Counted from the stretch's first letter, positions 19,011 through 28,982 are shown. The stretch: 64,000 nucleotides of DNA from Chitinophaga niabensis (GCF_900129465.1 NZ_FSRA01000002.1:2108001-2172000), one strand, 5' to 3'. Notes: generated from the sequence alone by a model not told the origin. Made by a program: numbers and translations.

Positions 19011-19960
19011 ACCGTTAATGCCTCTGCAGGATTTTTAATGATCAGTTGTTCAATATCTTCTGCTGAAAAACCTTTCAGTAGTTGGAAGATCTCTGTATAT
19101 CCCCTGAAATCCCCACCATCCGGTTCTCCCGGCCTATAGTATCCTGCATCGTGGGATAGTAGCACCCGATGTAATAACCCGGCTTCTTTTAATCCTGCCA
19201 ATGCCTCCAGGTAATAATCATTATTTACACCTATGTTGTCCAGGCTAATCCATGCTCCCATTTTTGCTGCACGGATATGCATTGTTTTATCTTTCTCTGC
19301 CTGCGCATGTACCCATACAAAGGCATCCGGTTTCACGTTCATTTCTTTTAGTATTTCCAGTTGCTCAAATGCAGCCCTGGCAGGGCCTGTGTGAGAATAA
19401 ATAATGAGCCCTGTTTTCAGATGTGTAATAGCAGCAGCACGAACGAGCTTTTTATGGACCTCCGTGAGACCATTCGCGGGGCCATCTACACTGATCTTGA
19501 TGAATCCCGGTTTGATGCCGGTGCCGTCTATTCCATGTTCAAACTCCGCAATCCACCTGGCAGCCAGTTGTTCTGCTGTTTCGGTAAATGCCCAGGAAGG
19601 AAGGTGTTTATTGGAACGGGCACCATAATACCCGGTGTTAGTAATGAAGTTTATACCTGTTTTATCGGAGAGCATTTTTAACAGCCGTACATCCCTTCCT
19701 AAGAATGCAGGGGTGCATTCAACAACAGCCTGTACACCCGCTTTTTTTGCTTCCATGAAATAAGGGACTACTTTATTGAGTACAGTTGTTTTGTTCCACC
19801 TGTTTTCATTTGTTTTGTCTGCACCGATAAAGTCTACCAGTACATGTTCATGCGCGAGGGTCCTGCCAAGGCGGTTAGCATCAACAGGGCCGTTCACGGT
19901 TATGATCTGCCCTGCAGGAATGAATGCAGTAGCCAGGGTTATTAGTATCAGGATATTCAT
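18998..19960 (-). CDS. Exported phosphotriesterase-family metal hydrolase
   Basis: This 320-residue TIM-barrel hydrolase belongs to the PTE (phosphotriesterase-related/lactonase) family. Metal ligands are visible: H37-E-H39 in LAHEHVLVDF, a candidate bridging lysine in GFIKISVDG, histidines in IYSHTG and WVHAQ, and the aspartate in LSHDAGY. A hydrophobic N-terminus (residues 1-17) suggests export, which is unusual for the family and fits Bacteroidota periplasmic lactonases. It lies downstream of susC-susD on the same strand but beyond a terminator at 19974-20010. It may open sugar lactones or cleave phosphoesters. The substrate is not known. Confidence 0.9.
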   Translation of the reverse strand: MNILILITLATAFIPAGQIITVNGPVDANRLGRTLAHEHVLVDFIGADKTNENRWNKTTVLNKVVPYFMEAKKAGVQAVVECTPAFLGRDVRLLKMLSDKTGINFITNTGYYGARSNKHLPSWAFTETAEQLAARWIAEFEHGIDGTGIKPGFIKISVDGPANGLTEVHKKLVRAAAITHLKTGLIIYSHTGPARAAFEQLEILKEMNVKPDAFVWVHAQAEKDKTMHIRAAKMGAWISLDNIGVNNDYYLEALAGLKEAGLLHRVLLSHDAGYYRPGEPDGGDFRGYTEIFQLLKGFSAEDIEQLIIKNPAEALTVKKR

Positions 19961-19973
19961 GTAATAAATTTAA

Positions 19974-20010
19974 TAAAAAAAGGGCTGATTGAATAGATCA
20001 ATCAGCCCCT
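19974..20010 (-). terminator. Intrinsic terminator after the second susCD pair
   Basis: GGGCTGATTGA and TCAATCAGCCC form an 11-bp stem with a 5-base loop. On the minus strand it is followed by a T-run (the A-run at 19974-19981 on plus). It ends the susCD transcript before the phosphotriesterase gene. Confidence 0.85.
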
Positions 20011-20032
20011 TAGAATTAAACGCCAGCTCAGC

Positions 20033-21445
20033 TTATTGCGGGTAACCCGTGTTCTGAGGTTTCAAGTTTGGATTCAAATCGATTTCAAACTGTGGTACAG
20101 GGAACAGGACGTGGAAATCTTTAACATTAGCGGAGCCTTTTGCCAGCATGGTACTAACCAGTCTATCTGTGCGTACCAGGTCAAACCAGCGTTGCCCTTC
20201 AAAGCAGAGTTCCAGTCTTCTTTCATTGAGAATGGAATCACGCAATTGCGCTTGTGTTAAACCTGACAGGTTAGGCAAGCCTGATCTTTTACGGATGAGG
20301 TTTACCGCTTTATATGCTTCGTTATTGTCAACAGGTACATTCACTTCGTTGTAAGCTTCAGCATAGGTCAGTACTACTTCTGCATAACGCATCAGCGGAT
20401 AGTTATTATCAGATTGATTTTCTGTTTTAGCATCTGCATCTATCCATTTGTTGCAGTACCATTTGTTGTCTGTTCCTTTGGTGAAGAAAACAGTGCGGCG
20501 AACATCGTTCGCATTGAAGCTGTTGTACAGTTCCACTGTAGGCTGAAAGGAACCGAAGCCTCTACCACCTACCGCGTTATTTTCCTGTGCAAAGAAGGCG
20601 ATCAGGTTACCACCCTGACCTGAAGGGCCACTTAAGAACTGAGCATCAAAGATGGCTTCTTTACCAAATTCATTTTTGATATCGTATACATCTATATAAC
20701 TATCCCAGAGTCCATAACCCAGCGCAGGGTTGTTCATGATCTCTGCTGCTTTACCAGCTGCCAGCTGATATTGTTTCTGCGTTAAGTACACGCTTGCCAG
20801 GAATGCCTGCGCAGCTCCTTTTGTAGCGCGGCCCTGGTCAGCGCCTGTGTAACCATTGGGTAGTATACCTTCTGCATCTTTCAGGTCCTTTATGATCTGT
20901 ACATACACATCGGCTTTGGGCGCACGTTTGGGATAGGTCAGTTTATCCAGGGAAGCCAGTGCTGTGGTCATCAGCGGAAGGTCTCCGAACAAACGTACCA
21001 GGTGATAATAATAGAAAGCACGCAGGAATTTTGCTTCACCTACTAACCTGTCTCTCAATGCTACGTCCATATCGATGTTTGGAACATAGTCTATCACGAA
21101 GTTGGTGTAAGAAATACCCTGGTAGAAGTTCTGCCAGGTTTCGCGCAGGATACCATTTGTAGGCGTATGTACAAAGTTATCCAACTGCACACGGTCGTTG
21201 TTGTTGGGCAGCGGGAACATGTTATCCGTAGTGATCTCTCCGAGGATGGCGTAGTTACGGGTAACAAAACCATTGTTCCGAACGGGCGCGTATGCTGCAC
21301 TTACAGCGGCAATGGCATCGTTACGGGTTTTGTAGAAATTTTCCGGTGAAATAAATGACTGGGGACTTTCATCCAGTTTTTGACAGGAAGTTGCAGCTAT
21401 CACCACCAGTCCGAATATATAGAGGATACGTTTCATGATCTTCAT
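20033..21445 (-). CDS. SusD/RagB-family surface glycan-binding lipoprotein
   Basis: This 470-residue protein is the partner of the SusC at 21465. It has a lipoprotein signal (IAATSC, cysteine near residue 21) and the SusD helical scaffold, with LVGEAKFLRAFYYYHLVRLFGD in part and the C-terminal LNERRLELCFEGQRWFDLVR motif. It starts 19 bases after the SusC stop, so the pair is one transcript, closed by the terminator at 19974. A membrane sensor gene lies upstream of susC. No glycosidase lies beside this pair, so the ligand could be an oligosaccharide cut elsewhere. Confidence 0.95.
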   Translation of the reverse strand: MKIMKRILYIFGLVVIAATSCQKLDESPQSFISPENFYKTRNDAIAAVSAAYAPVRNNGFVTRNYAILGEITTDNMFPLPNNNDRVQLDNFVHTPTNGILRETWQNFYQGISYTNFVIDYVPNIDMDVALRDRLVGEAKFLRAFYYYHLVRLFGDLPLMTTALASLDKLTYPKRAPKADVYVQIIKDLKDAEGILPNGYTGADQGRATKGAAQAFLASVYLTQKQYQLAAGKAAEIMNNPALGYGLWDSYIDVYDIKNEFGKEAIFDAQFLSGPSGQGGNLIAFFAQENNAVGGRGFGSFQPTVELYNSFNANDVRRTVFFTKGTDNKWYCNKWIDADAKTENQSDNNYPLMRYAEVVLTYAEAYNEVNVPVDNNEAYKAVNLIRKRSGLPNLSGLTQAQLRDSILNERRLELCFEGQRWFDLVRTDRLVSTMLAKGSANVKDFHVLFPVPQFEIDLNPNLKPQNTGYPQ

Positions 21446-21464
21446 TTTAAATGGATTCTTTTAA

Positions 21465-24400
21465 TTACAAACCGATATTAACACCTACCAGGAATATTTT
21501 AGAGGCAGGGTAGCTACCATAGTCTGTTCCCTGGCTGAGATTTTCCTGTCCGAAACGACTTACTTCAGGGTCGAATCCGGAGTAATCTGTGAAGGTGAGC
21601 AGGTTCTGTGCGCTTACATAGATCTTTACATTGGTTAAACCGGCACGTTTAAGCAGGCTGGAAGGGAAGTTATAGCCCAGCTGAATATTCCGGAGGCGGA
21701 TATAAGAACCATCTTCTACCTGGCGGCTGGTAACCTGGTAAGGCTGGCCGTTTGCGCTTGCACGTGGAATGGTTTGGCTTGGATTAGCAGGTGTCCAGCG
21801 GTCTTTTACAGAAGCCAGCTGATTACTTACACCGGTTTGTGATTCCAGCTCAAAACGGTTGAGGTTAAAGATGCTGTTGCCTTCTACACCCTGGAAGAAA
21901 ATGCTCAGGTCAAATCCTTTAAAGGAAAAATTATTAGTGAAGCCGAATGTATAATCAGGTTGTGCATGACCAAGGATCACACGGTCTGAGGAGTTGATCA
22001 CACCATCAGGGTTGATATCTTTATACCTGCGGTCTCCCGGTTTAGCTGATTTCTGTGCAGACTTTGCAATCTCTTCCGCATTCTGGAAAATTCCATCTGT
22101 TACCAGGCCAAAGAAAACACCAATTGGCTGCCCTACACGCAGGATGCCGGAATTGCCTAATTGCAGGTGTCCGCTGGCACCACCGGAAGGAATATCTCCC
22201 GTTACAGCACCCAGGTCAAGGATCTCATTTTTGTTGTAGGAGATATTGAAGCTGGTGTTCCATTGGAATTCGCCGGTAAGATTGGTAGAGTTGATCGCTA
22301 ACTCAGTTCCCTGGTTCTTTACCTTACCGATGTTCTGGAGGGAAGTGAAGTACCCGGATGTGATGGGGAGTGATACGTTATACAGCAGGTCTTTGGTTTT
22401 CTTCTGATACCAGTCCGCAGTAACCTGGATGCGGTTGTTGAATAAAGCGAAGTCCAACCCGATATCCACCTGTGTGGTGGTTTCCCATTTCAGCCTGGGG
22501 TTACCGATCCGGTTAGGCGCATAACCTACAGTGAGTACATTACCAAAACTGTAGTTCTGTGTTTGCAGACCTCCGAGTGATTGATACTGACCAATTTCCT
22601 GGTTACCTGTTAAACCATAGCTGGCACGGATCTTCAGGTCGCTCACGGCTTTTACATTATGCATGAATGATTCGTTGGAAACACGCCATGCTACAGAACC
22701 TGAAGGGAAGAAGGCACTCTTGTTACCTTCTCCGAAACGGGAGGAACCATCTATCCGGCCGGTGAGGGTCAGGAGGTATTTCTCTTTCAGGTCGTAGTTG
22801 ATCCGTCCGATGTAGGAACGCAGTGCCCAGTCGTTTTTATTGGAAGAGCCGGTATTTGTCTGCTGCGCGGTACCCAGGTTATTATAAATAAGGATGTCGT
22901 TAGAGAAGTTTTGTGCGCTGGCACGTACATCTTCAAAGTTGGCCATTTGGAAAGTATAACCTGCCAGTACGTTGAGCTTATGGATCTTGTTAAATGTTTT
23001 CCTGTAGGAGAGCGTGTTTTCACTCAGCCATTCGCCATATTGGGAAGAATAGATATTGGCGCTGCCGTTATTGGCAAGTCCTGAATAAACGGTCCTTGGC
23101 AGGTAGAAGTTCGTTTTATTATAGTTAAGGTTGGCACCGAGCAAAGCTTTGAACACCAGGCCTTCGATTATCTTATATTCTCCGGAGATGTTACCCAGCA
23201 AACGGGTACCGGTAGCATTGTTCCGGGTTTCGTTGGCCATGGCAACAGGGTTGCTGATGAGGATACCTCCGGGGCGGTTGTTTACGGTGTAAGTTTTGCC
23301 ATCTGCCTGGAAGATAGGAACAGTGGGAGAGAAGTTGAGCGCGCCGTATACAACACCAGCGCCTGCACCACCATCACCATCTGTATTTACAGATTTTCCT
23401 TTACTGCGGGTAACCGTTAAACTGGTGCTCAGTTTAAAGCGGCTATTGATCTCCTGGTCCAGGTTCAGGCGAACGGATCCACGGCCGAAACCAGAATTGA
23501 TCACAATACCCTGCTGGTCGAAATAGTTACCGGAAACAGCGTATTGTGTTTTATCGTTGCCACCTGAGAAAGTGAGCTGGTAGTTTTGAATGGGGGCATC
23601 CTGGAAAATAGCATCCTGCCAGTCAGTGCCTTCGCCTAAAGCAGCGATCTGTGCATCTGTGAAGGGAAGTGGTCTTGGCGGAGCAGTTGGGTTATCTGCG
23701 TTTACATTCTTTACACCTTCATTTACGAGGGTGGCCAGTTCTGTTGCATTCAGAAGGTCCAGTTTTTTACGTACGGTTTGCATGCCATAGTAACTTTCGA
23801 ACTGGATGTTATTCCTTCCTGACCTTCCTCTTTTTGTTTGAATGATGATAACGCCGTTAGCACCCCTTGATCCATAGATGGCGGTGGCGGATGCATCTTT
23901 GAGGATCTCCATGGATTCTATATCGTTAGGGTTGATGGCCGGGCCGCTTTCATTATATAATGGATAACCATCCACTACATATAATGGCTCGTTACCTCCC
24001 TGGATGGAGTTGCCTCCGCGGATACGGATGGTCATTCCTCCGCCGGGGGCATTGGAAGCCTGGGACACCTTCACCCCGGCTGCCCTTCCTTCCAGTGCCT
24101 GGGAAAGGGAAGCTGCAGGAACTGCTTTGATCTCTTTGGAACTTACGGAGGAAATGGATCCTGTAATGTCGCTTTTGCGGATGGTACCGTAACCCACTAC
24201 CACTACCTGCTCCAGTGATTTTTCGCTGGAAGCCAATGTAACATCTACGTTACTTCTGCCGCCAACTGCCACTTCCCGGGTGGCATATCCTATAAAGGAA
24301 AAAATAAGTGTAGCATTATCAATGCCGGTATTAATGGCGTATTTACCGCCAGCACCAGAGGTGGTGCCTGTGGAAGTTCCTTTAACCCGGATCACTACAC

Positions 24401-24548
24401 CAGGTAGAAGTTCTCCTTTTTCGTCTTTCACAATACCTGATACGGTAATGCCCTGAGCATGGAGACCAGTGGGAAACATAAATGCTGCCAGAAGGAGACA
24501 GGCAGCAGTCAGCAGCCTGATGCGCTGAATTGTAATGTTTTTAATCAT
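21465..24548 (-). CDS. SusC/RagA-family TonB-dependent glycan importer
   Basis: This complete 1027-residue SusC homologue has a signal peptide (about residues 1-31). A carboxypeptidase-regulatory-like domain follows (about 32-110: ITVSGIVKDEKGELLPGVVI). The plug carries the classic SusC signature (EQVVVVGYGTIRKSDITGS and the ATAIYGSRGANGVIII region), and a 22-strand beta-barrel ends in VGVNIGL. It forms the TonB-driven pore for the SusD at 20033. The promoter lies in 24549-24794, where two pairs of 11-bp direct repeats are present. It is probably controlled by the LuxR-HTH sensor encoded immediately upstream. Confidence 0.96.
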   Translation of the reverse strand: MIKNITIQRIRLLTAACLLLAAFMFPTGLHAQGITVSGIVKDEKGELLPGVVIRVKGTSTGTTSGAGGKYAINTGIDNATLIFSFIGYATREVAVGGRSNVDVTLASSEKSLEQVVVVGYGTIRKSDITGSISSVSSKEIKAVPAASLSQALEGRAAGVKVSQASNAPGGGMTIRIRGGNSIQGGNEPLYVVDGYPLYNESGPAINPNDIESMEILKDASATAIYGSRGANGVIIIQTKRGRSGRNNIQFESYYGMQTVRKKLDLLNATELATLVNEGVKNVNADNPTAPPRPLPFTDAQIAALGEGTDWQDAIFQDAPIQNYQLTFSGGNDKTQYAVSGNYFDQQGIVINSGFGRGSVRLNLDQEINSRFKLSTSLTVTRSKGKSVNTDGDGGAGAGVVYGALNFSPTVPIFQADGKTYTVNNRPGGILISNPVAMANETRNNATGTRLLGNISGEYKIIEGLVFKALLGANLNYNKTNFYLPRTVYSGLANNGSANIYSSQYGEWLSENTLSYRKTFNKIHKLNVLAGYTFQMANFEDVRASAQNFSNDILIYNNLGTAQQTNTGSSNKNDWALRSYIGRINYDLKEKYLLTLTGRIDGSSRFGEGNKSAFFPSGSVAWRVSNESFMHNVKAVSDLKIRASYGLTGNQEIGQYQSLGGLQTQNYSFGNVLTVGYAPNRIGNPRLKWETTTQVDIGLDFALFNNRIQVTADWYQKKTKDLLYNVSLPITSGYFTSLQNIGKVKNQGTELAINSTNLTGEFQWNTSFNISYNKNEILDLGAVTGDIPSGGASGHLQLGNSGILRVGQPIGVFFGLVTDGIFQNAEEIAKSAQKSAKPGDRRYKDINPDGVINSSDRVILGHAQPDYTFGFTNNFSFKGFDLSIFFQGVEGNSIFNLNRFELESQTGVSNQLASVKDRWTPANPSQTIPRASANGQPYQVTSRQVEDGSYIRLRNIQLGYNFPSSLLKRAGLTNVKIYVSAQNLLTFTDYSGFDPEVSRFGQENLSQGTDYGSYPASKIFLVGVNIGL

Positions 24549-24693
24549 GGAATTAAGACTTGTTCGTTAGGAATTTTACGTGGATCAATAGATTTTTAAC
24601 GTCAGTGTGGGAATAAAAAAGAATTGCAATTGATCAGATTCTTACCTGGAAATTAAAAATAGAGAGAAGAGAGAATGAATGTTTTAGACAGGG

Positions 24694-24762
24694 CCCTACT
24701 TGAACCCTACAAAAGAAAAATTAATCGGGCACTACGGATTTTCAGCCCTACAATGCCCCTAC
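24694..24762 (-). promoter_or_regulatory. Paired 11-bp direct repeats upstream of susC
   Basis: CCCTAC occurs at 24694, 24705, 24746 and 24757: two pairs, each with exact 11-bp period. On the susC-coding strand each reads GTAGGG-N5-GTAGGG. The array lies 146-214 bases upstream of the susC start, just past the sensor gene stop. It is a candidate binding site for the neighbouring LuxR-type regulator. This 246-base gap otherwise shows no gene. Confidence 0.5.
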
Positions 24763-24794
24763 AGCAGTAGGTTAATTATTTGATAAACAAAGCT

Positions 24795-27680
24795 TTATGC
24801 GCTTACGGAAGTTTTTGGGAGCTGGGTCAGGAAGTCTGCCAGGTTGGTGTCTGGCAGTAGTAGTAATTTCTTTCTCAGGCGGTAACGGGCAATTTCCACT
24901 GCCTTAAGCGTGATGTTGAGGAGCTGGGCAATTTCCTTGGAGGAGAGGTTCATCCGGAGATAAGCGCACAATTTCAGGTCGTTTGCTGTGAGGTCCGGGT
25001 AGGCCTGTTTGAGTGTATTGAAGAAGTCGATATTGACATTATTGAAGTGGATGGCAAACTGGTCCCAATCCTCATTACTCTTTTCCACTTCCCGGATCAG
25101 CTTTAATAAATTACGGAAAGCCGGGGAGCTATCGTCTGAGGTATCTTTTTTCATGAGGGAGGAAATGATCTCCTTGATCTTGGTGAGCACTTCTCCTCTT
25201 TGTACGAGGTTGATGGTCATGGTGAGGAGTTCCCTGTTTTTGAAATTGATATCTGTTTCCAGTTTCTCGTTCCTGAGTTTGATGATCTCTTTTTCGTTCC
25301 TGTCCAGCACCAGCTGATGTAAATAATTGAGGTGCTGCTGTTCTGCCTGGTGTTTTTTCTGCTGCCACCTGAATACGAGGTAGATGATCCCTGCCAGCAG
25401 GCATACATATAATCCATAGATCCAGTAGCTGTTATACCAGGCACGGTGTACTTCAAACGTCCAGGTAACGGGAGCAGATTCATTGCCAAGGTTGTTCCGG
25501 GCCTTTACATAAAAGGTATATTTCCCGGGAGGGAGGTTGGTGTAATCCTTTTCGCTTTTGGTGCTCCAGGCAGACCATTCCTGGTCGAACCCTGCCAGCT
25601 GGTAGCTGAACTCAATGTTCCGCAGCTGCTCAAACATGGTGGAGGAGTATTCAAAGTGAAGGGAGTTGAGCTTGCTGCCCAGGTGTACGGTAGCCTGCTG
25701 TTTTGTATAACCACCGTACAGGAGACTATCCTTTTCAGAAAGCCTGACCTGCCCCAGGAATACATCCGGGCGGGAGATCTGGGCGCTGTATTTTTTATAG
25801 TTCACATGAATGATGCCTTTGTTGGCAGCGATGAAGATGTTCTCATCGTTCCAGGAGTAGATGGATTCATATCCGCCGAGTACAATGCCATTCAGCTCCG
25901 GGAAATATACCACGGAGTAATTTTTGCCGTTGGCGGGTTTGTGAAAATCCACCACACCTGCTTTTTTATGGGTGATGAACCAGATGTTCCCGTCTTTATC
26001 TTCATGGAGGTATTGCACATCCAGGTCTTTGAAGATCGGGTGGAGGGTAGCGGAGCGTTCAAAACGGTTGGCGGAGGAGTTGAATTCATAGATCCCGCTT
26101 AAAGCAGTTACTACTATCCTGTTTTTGATACGGTATATATAATTACCGTTATTACCGGGCAGGCCGGATTTGCTGTCGTATAATTTAGTGCGCACAATCC
26201 TGCCCAGATCTGGCGAAAGTTCTATCCTGAAGATACCGCGGTTGGGATGGGAAGCCCATACGGTGGAGGTATTACTGTCGAAAGAGAGGAAACGGAGCGA
26301 TTCGTGAACGCCATCCAAACGGCCCAGGTCCCTGAAGGTCTGCTGATCAAACTTTATGACGCGCAGGCCGGTGTAGGTACCTACAATAATATGGGAAGCA
26401 GGGAAAACCTGGCTGGTAGGTTTGAACAACCAGGAGCCTGCTGCGGCGTATAATTTTGTGGCGTTATTGCCGTTGACGGTAAATCCTCCATCTTCGTGCC
26501 CTACCAGCAATTGATCGTTGATCTCTTCCAGGCTCCACACCTGGCCGGTAGAGTTATTCACTTCTGCAAAGTTGCTTTCAGATAAGCTGAGGTCCTGCCG
26601 GGAAAGATCGAGAGGGGAAGAATAGAGCCCGTTGGAGGTGCCGATGTATAACCTGTCCCGGAAAACCCGGGTGGCATAACCTGTTACCTGTTTCTTTTTG
26701 TCCGGGTAGATATATTTAATAGCGCTGTTGATGGCTACCTGGTCTATACCATCGTCCAGGCCTATCCAGAGGTTTTTGTTCCTGTCCAGGAGTAAGCTCC
26801 TGATATTATTCTTCTGCAGGCCTTCTGTGTAGGAGTAAGTTTGAATGAGCTTCCCTTTCCTGTCTACAATGAAGATGCCGGAAGAGTTGGTGCCAAATGC
26901 AAACCAGTCTTCATTCACTTTTACCGTACAATAGAGGCGGTCGTTCGTGAATATATTGTCTATGCTGGTGGTTTTGGGAGTAAGGATATTATTATGAAGG
27001 AAGTACACGCCTTTTTTAAGCGTGGATACCATCAGGGTGTCTTTGCCATATTCCAGGATGGCGGTTACGGGTGTTTCATCCAGGATAGGGTTATTGCAGT
27101 AAGGTTTCCACACGCCGTTGTCATATACCACAAGGCCTTTATTATATTCCTGTGCAAAGAGCTGGTTATTGGCTTCTCCGAGGAAGTCCCATCTTGTTTC
27201 AGGTTTATATACACTTATCACCCCATCTTTCAGGTGAAAGATCTGGTTCCTGGAACGGAAGAAAACCTGTTCATTATAAATAGCGATGTTCCAGATGTCG
27301 GAGAAATGGCCTTCTGCGGATGGGAGTAGATTTTTCAGGGAATGATATTCCAGCCGGCCCTGGTTGTCCGGGAAAAAGTAACCGATCTCGTCCTGCCCGC
27401 CTACATAGATCTTTCCGTCGGCAGCTATTTTTACAGAGCGTACAATGGTTTGATTGGGGAGTTGGTAGCGTCTCCAGAATTTACCATCGAAGGAGAGGAG
27501 TCCTTCACTGTTGCCAAAATACAATAATCCGTTAGCGCCTTGTTCAATGGCCCAGTTTTGCACACCGGCTTTGTAATCGTAGCTGTGGTAGTTAACGATC
27601 TGCGGTAATGCTGTTTGATTTTGACCCTGGGCACAAAAGCATATAATCAGGATGTTTATCGTGGATATAAACTTCTTCAC
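24795..27680 (-). CDS. Membrane-spanning Reg_prop/Y_Y_Y sensor with LuxR-type HTH
   Basis: This protein (about 961 residues) is a one-component transmembrane regulator. A signal/anchor leads into about 650 residues of Reg_prop beta-propeller repeats (recurring LYFGNSEGLLSFDG, NLWIGLDDGIDQV, IWFITHKKAGVVD). A Y_Y_Y domain follows (LPPGKYTFYVKARN), then a single membrane helix (WIYGLYVCLLAGIIYLVF), a coiled coil, and a C-terminal LuxR-type HTH (LSSKEIAQLLNITLKAVEIARYRL). No histidine kinase or receiver is present. I chose the GTG at 27680 because it yields a compact signal sequence (VKKFISTINILIICFC). The longer ATG frame at 27764 adds 28 residues of poor signal character. It likely senses glycan in the periplasm and controls the susCD pair downstream. 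Confidence 0.88.
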   Translation of the reverse strand: MKKFISTINILIICFCAQGQNQTALPQIVNYHSYDYKAGVQNWAIEQGANGLLYFGNSEGLLSFDGKFWRRYQLPNQTIVRSVKIAADGKIYVGGQDEIGYFFPDNQGRLEYHSLKNLLPSAEGHFSDIWNIAIYNEQVFFRSRNQIFHLKDGVISVYKPETRWDFLGEANNQLFAQEYNKGLVVYDNGVWKPYCNNPILDETPVTAILEYGKDTLMVSTLKKGVYFLHNNILTPKTTSIDNIFTNDRLYCTVKVNEDWFAFGTNSSGIFIVDRKGKLIQTYSYTEGLQKNNIRSLLLDRNKNLWIGLDDGIDQVAINSAIKYIYPDKKKQVTGYATRVFRDRLYIGTSNGLYSSPLDLSRQDLSLSESNFAEVNNSTGQVWSLEEINDQLLVGHEDGGFTVNGNNATKLYAAAGSWLFKPTSQVFPASHIIVGTYTGLRVIKFDQQTFRDLGRLDGVHESLRFLSFDSNTSTVWASHPNRGIFRIELSPDLGRIVRTKLYDSKSGLPGNNGNYIYRIKNRIVVTALSGIYEFNSSANRFERSATLHPIFKDLDVQYLHEDKDGNIWFITHKKAGVVDFHKPANGKNYSVVYFPELNGIVLGGYESIYSWNDENIFIAANKGIIHVNYKKYSAQISRPDVFLGQVRLSEKDSLLYGGYTKQQATVHLGSKLNSLHFEYSSTMFEQLRNIEFSYQLAGFDQEWSAWSTKSEKDYTNLPPGKYTFYVKARNNLGNESAPVTWTFEVHRAWYNSYWIYGLYVCLLAGIIYLVFRWQQKKHQAEQQHLNYLHQLVLDRNEKEIIKLRNEKLETDINFKNRELLTMTINLVQRGEVLTKIKEIISSLMKKDTSDDSSPAFRNLLKLIREVEKSNEDWDQFAIHFNNVNIDFFNTLKQAYPDLTANDLKLCAYLRMNLSSKEIAQLLNITLKAVEIARYRLRKKLLLLPDTNLADFLTQLPKTSVSA

Positions 27681-27800
27681 GCAATTTAGATTAGTGGAGA
27701 TGACCTTTATCAACGAATATACATAACTCAGCGTATATTTATGAAATGCTGAAGGGCCCTGCATCAGAAATAGTTGCCTGCGGCCAGCGGTTCTCCGCTC

Positions 27801-28979
27801 TTAATTAGGGCTGGGTGCTTCCATGAAATCTTTCGTCACCATCACCGGTTTTGTGATCCTGCGTTTTGCAGGAGCAGGTATCTTCTTCTTATGCCTTCTT
27901 CCCCACCAAACGATGAAACCGGTAATGGGCAAAGATGCTGCAATTAACGCTACAATAAAGTAAACGATCTTGCTGCCTATGCCCAAAGCCCTGATCCTCC
28001 CTGTATGAAAATCGAAATTACTCCTGGCTACGGCTGCATAACCAGTGTAGTTCTTATAGAGTTCTGAAAATACCAGTTTCCCTGAGTTAGCGCTGTAGTA
28101 AAGCGTGTTCTGTTTACGTATAATGCTATAAGGATACCGCATGGTGATACGGATGGTGGCATCCTTATCATTAAAGGGCGTGATGAAAGTTTCTTTAGCG
28201 CCGGGGAAATCCTGTGAGGCCATGGCATAGGCATCCTGCAAGGTGAAATGCCCTGTCGTTTCCGGCTTAATGGGTTTTCTTTTAGCATTATATTCAGTGG
28301 TGCCACCGGCTATTTTGGCTGCTGCCTCTTTTACTGTATCAAAGACCCAGAACATACCGGTGAGGGAAATAACGAGCAGGATGATAAGCGCATAGAACCC
28401 CAGCACACTATGCAGGTCCCAGTTGAGGCGTTTGTAGTTCTTTGTTTTAAAGTTGATGCGTACGGCCTGTTTGAAGAACCTTAATTGTTTCGGGAACCAT
28501 AAGATAAGTCCGCTCACGCACATCAGGAAAAATATCAGTACGTTCCAGCGGATGATCTCTTTACCAACTTCGCCCATATAAAGTTCCATATGGATCTTCA
28601 ATACCACTGTAAAGAAATCTGCATTTTTGTTCCTTACACCAATGATCTGAGCGGTAGTAGGGTCAACAGATACAAATCTTTTTTCCATGAAGAAGATGAA
28701 CGCTGCATCTTTTGTTTCCTGGAAACGTATGCTGGTGATCTTCTCCTTAGGATAACGTGCAGTAACGGTTGCCTGCATTTGATCCACCGGCAGCCGGGGA
28801 TGATTGACATTACTTTCAGGGATGTGATAGTACCGGTGCTGGAACAATGCCCTGCCTTCTTCTTCAAATATGTACAGGGCGCCGGTGAGGGCCACTATAA
28901 AAACCACAAGCCCGGATGATAACCCGAGCCATAAGTGAATCTTTCGTACAATATTTTTAAATCTTTGTTTCTTCTTCAT
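27801..28979 (-). CDS. PepSY-associated transmembrane protein
   Basis: This 392-residue inner-membrane protein has four main hydrophobic helices. The PepSY-TM architecture is clear: N-terminal KIHLWLGLSSGLVVFIVALTGAL in part, periplasmic PepSY regions, the central DLHSVLGFYALIILLVISLTG helix, and a final helix ending in a WWGRRHKKK basic stop-transfer. Proteins of this type accompany TonB-dependent siderophore receptors and are proposed to reduce ferric siderophores or move electrons across the membrane. The gene follows the receptor at 28983 with a 3-base gap, so they are co-transcribed. Haem-ligand histidines are plausible but not proven. Confidence 0.9.
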   Translation of the reverse strand: MKKKQRFKNIVRKIHLWLGLSSGLVVFIVALTGALYIFEEEGRALFQHRYYHIPESNVNHPRLPVDQMQATVTARYPKEKITSIRFQETKDAAFIFFMEKRFVSVDPTTAQIIGVRNKNADFFTVVLKIHMELYMGEVGKEIIRWNVLIFFLMCVSGLILWFPKQLRFFKQAVRINFKTKNYKRLNWDLHSVLGFYALIILLVISLTGMFWVFDTVKEAAAKIAGGTTEYNAKRKPIKPETTGHFTLQDAYAMASQDFPGAKETFITPFNDKDATIRITMRYPYSIIRKQNTLYYSANSGKLVFSELYKNYTGYAAVARSNFDFHTGRIRALGIGSKIVYFIVALIAASLPITGFIVWWGRRHKKKIPAPAKRRITKPVMVTKDFMEAPSPN

Positions 28980-28982
28980 CTG

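Noticed and set aside
27786..27799. AGCGG-TTCT-CCGCT hairpin near the PepSY gene stop
   Set aside because: Short stem and no T-run on the minus strand; not convincing as a terminator.
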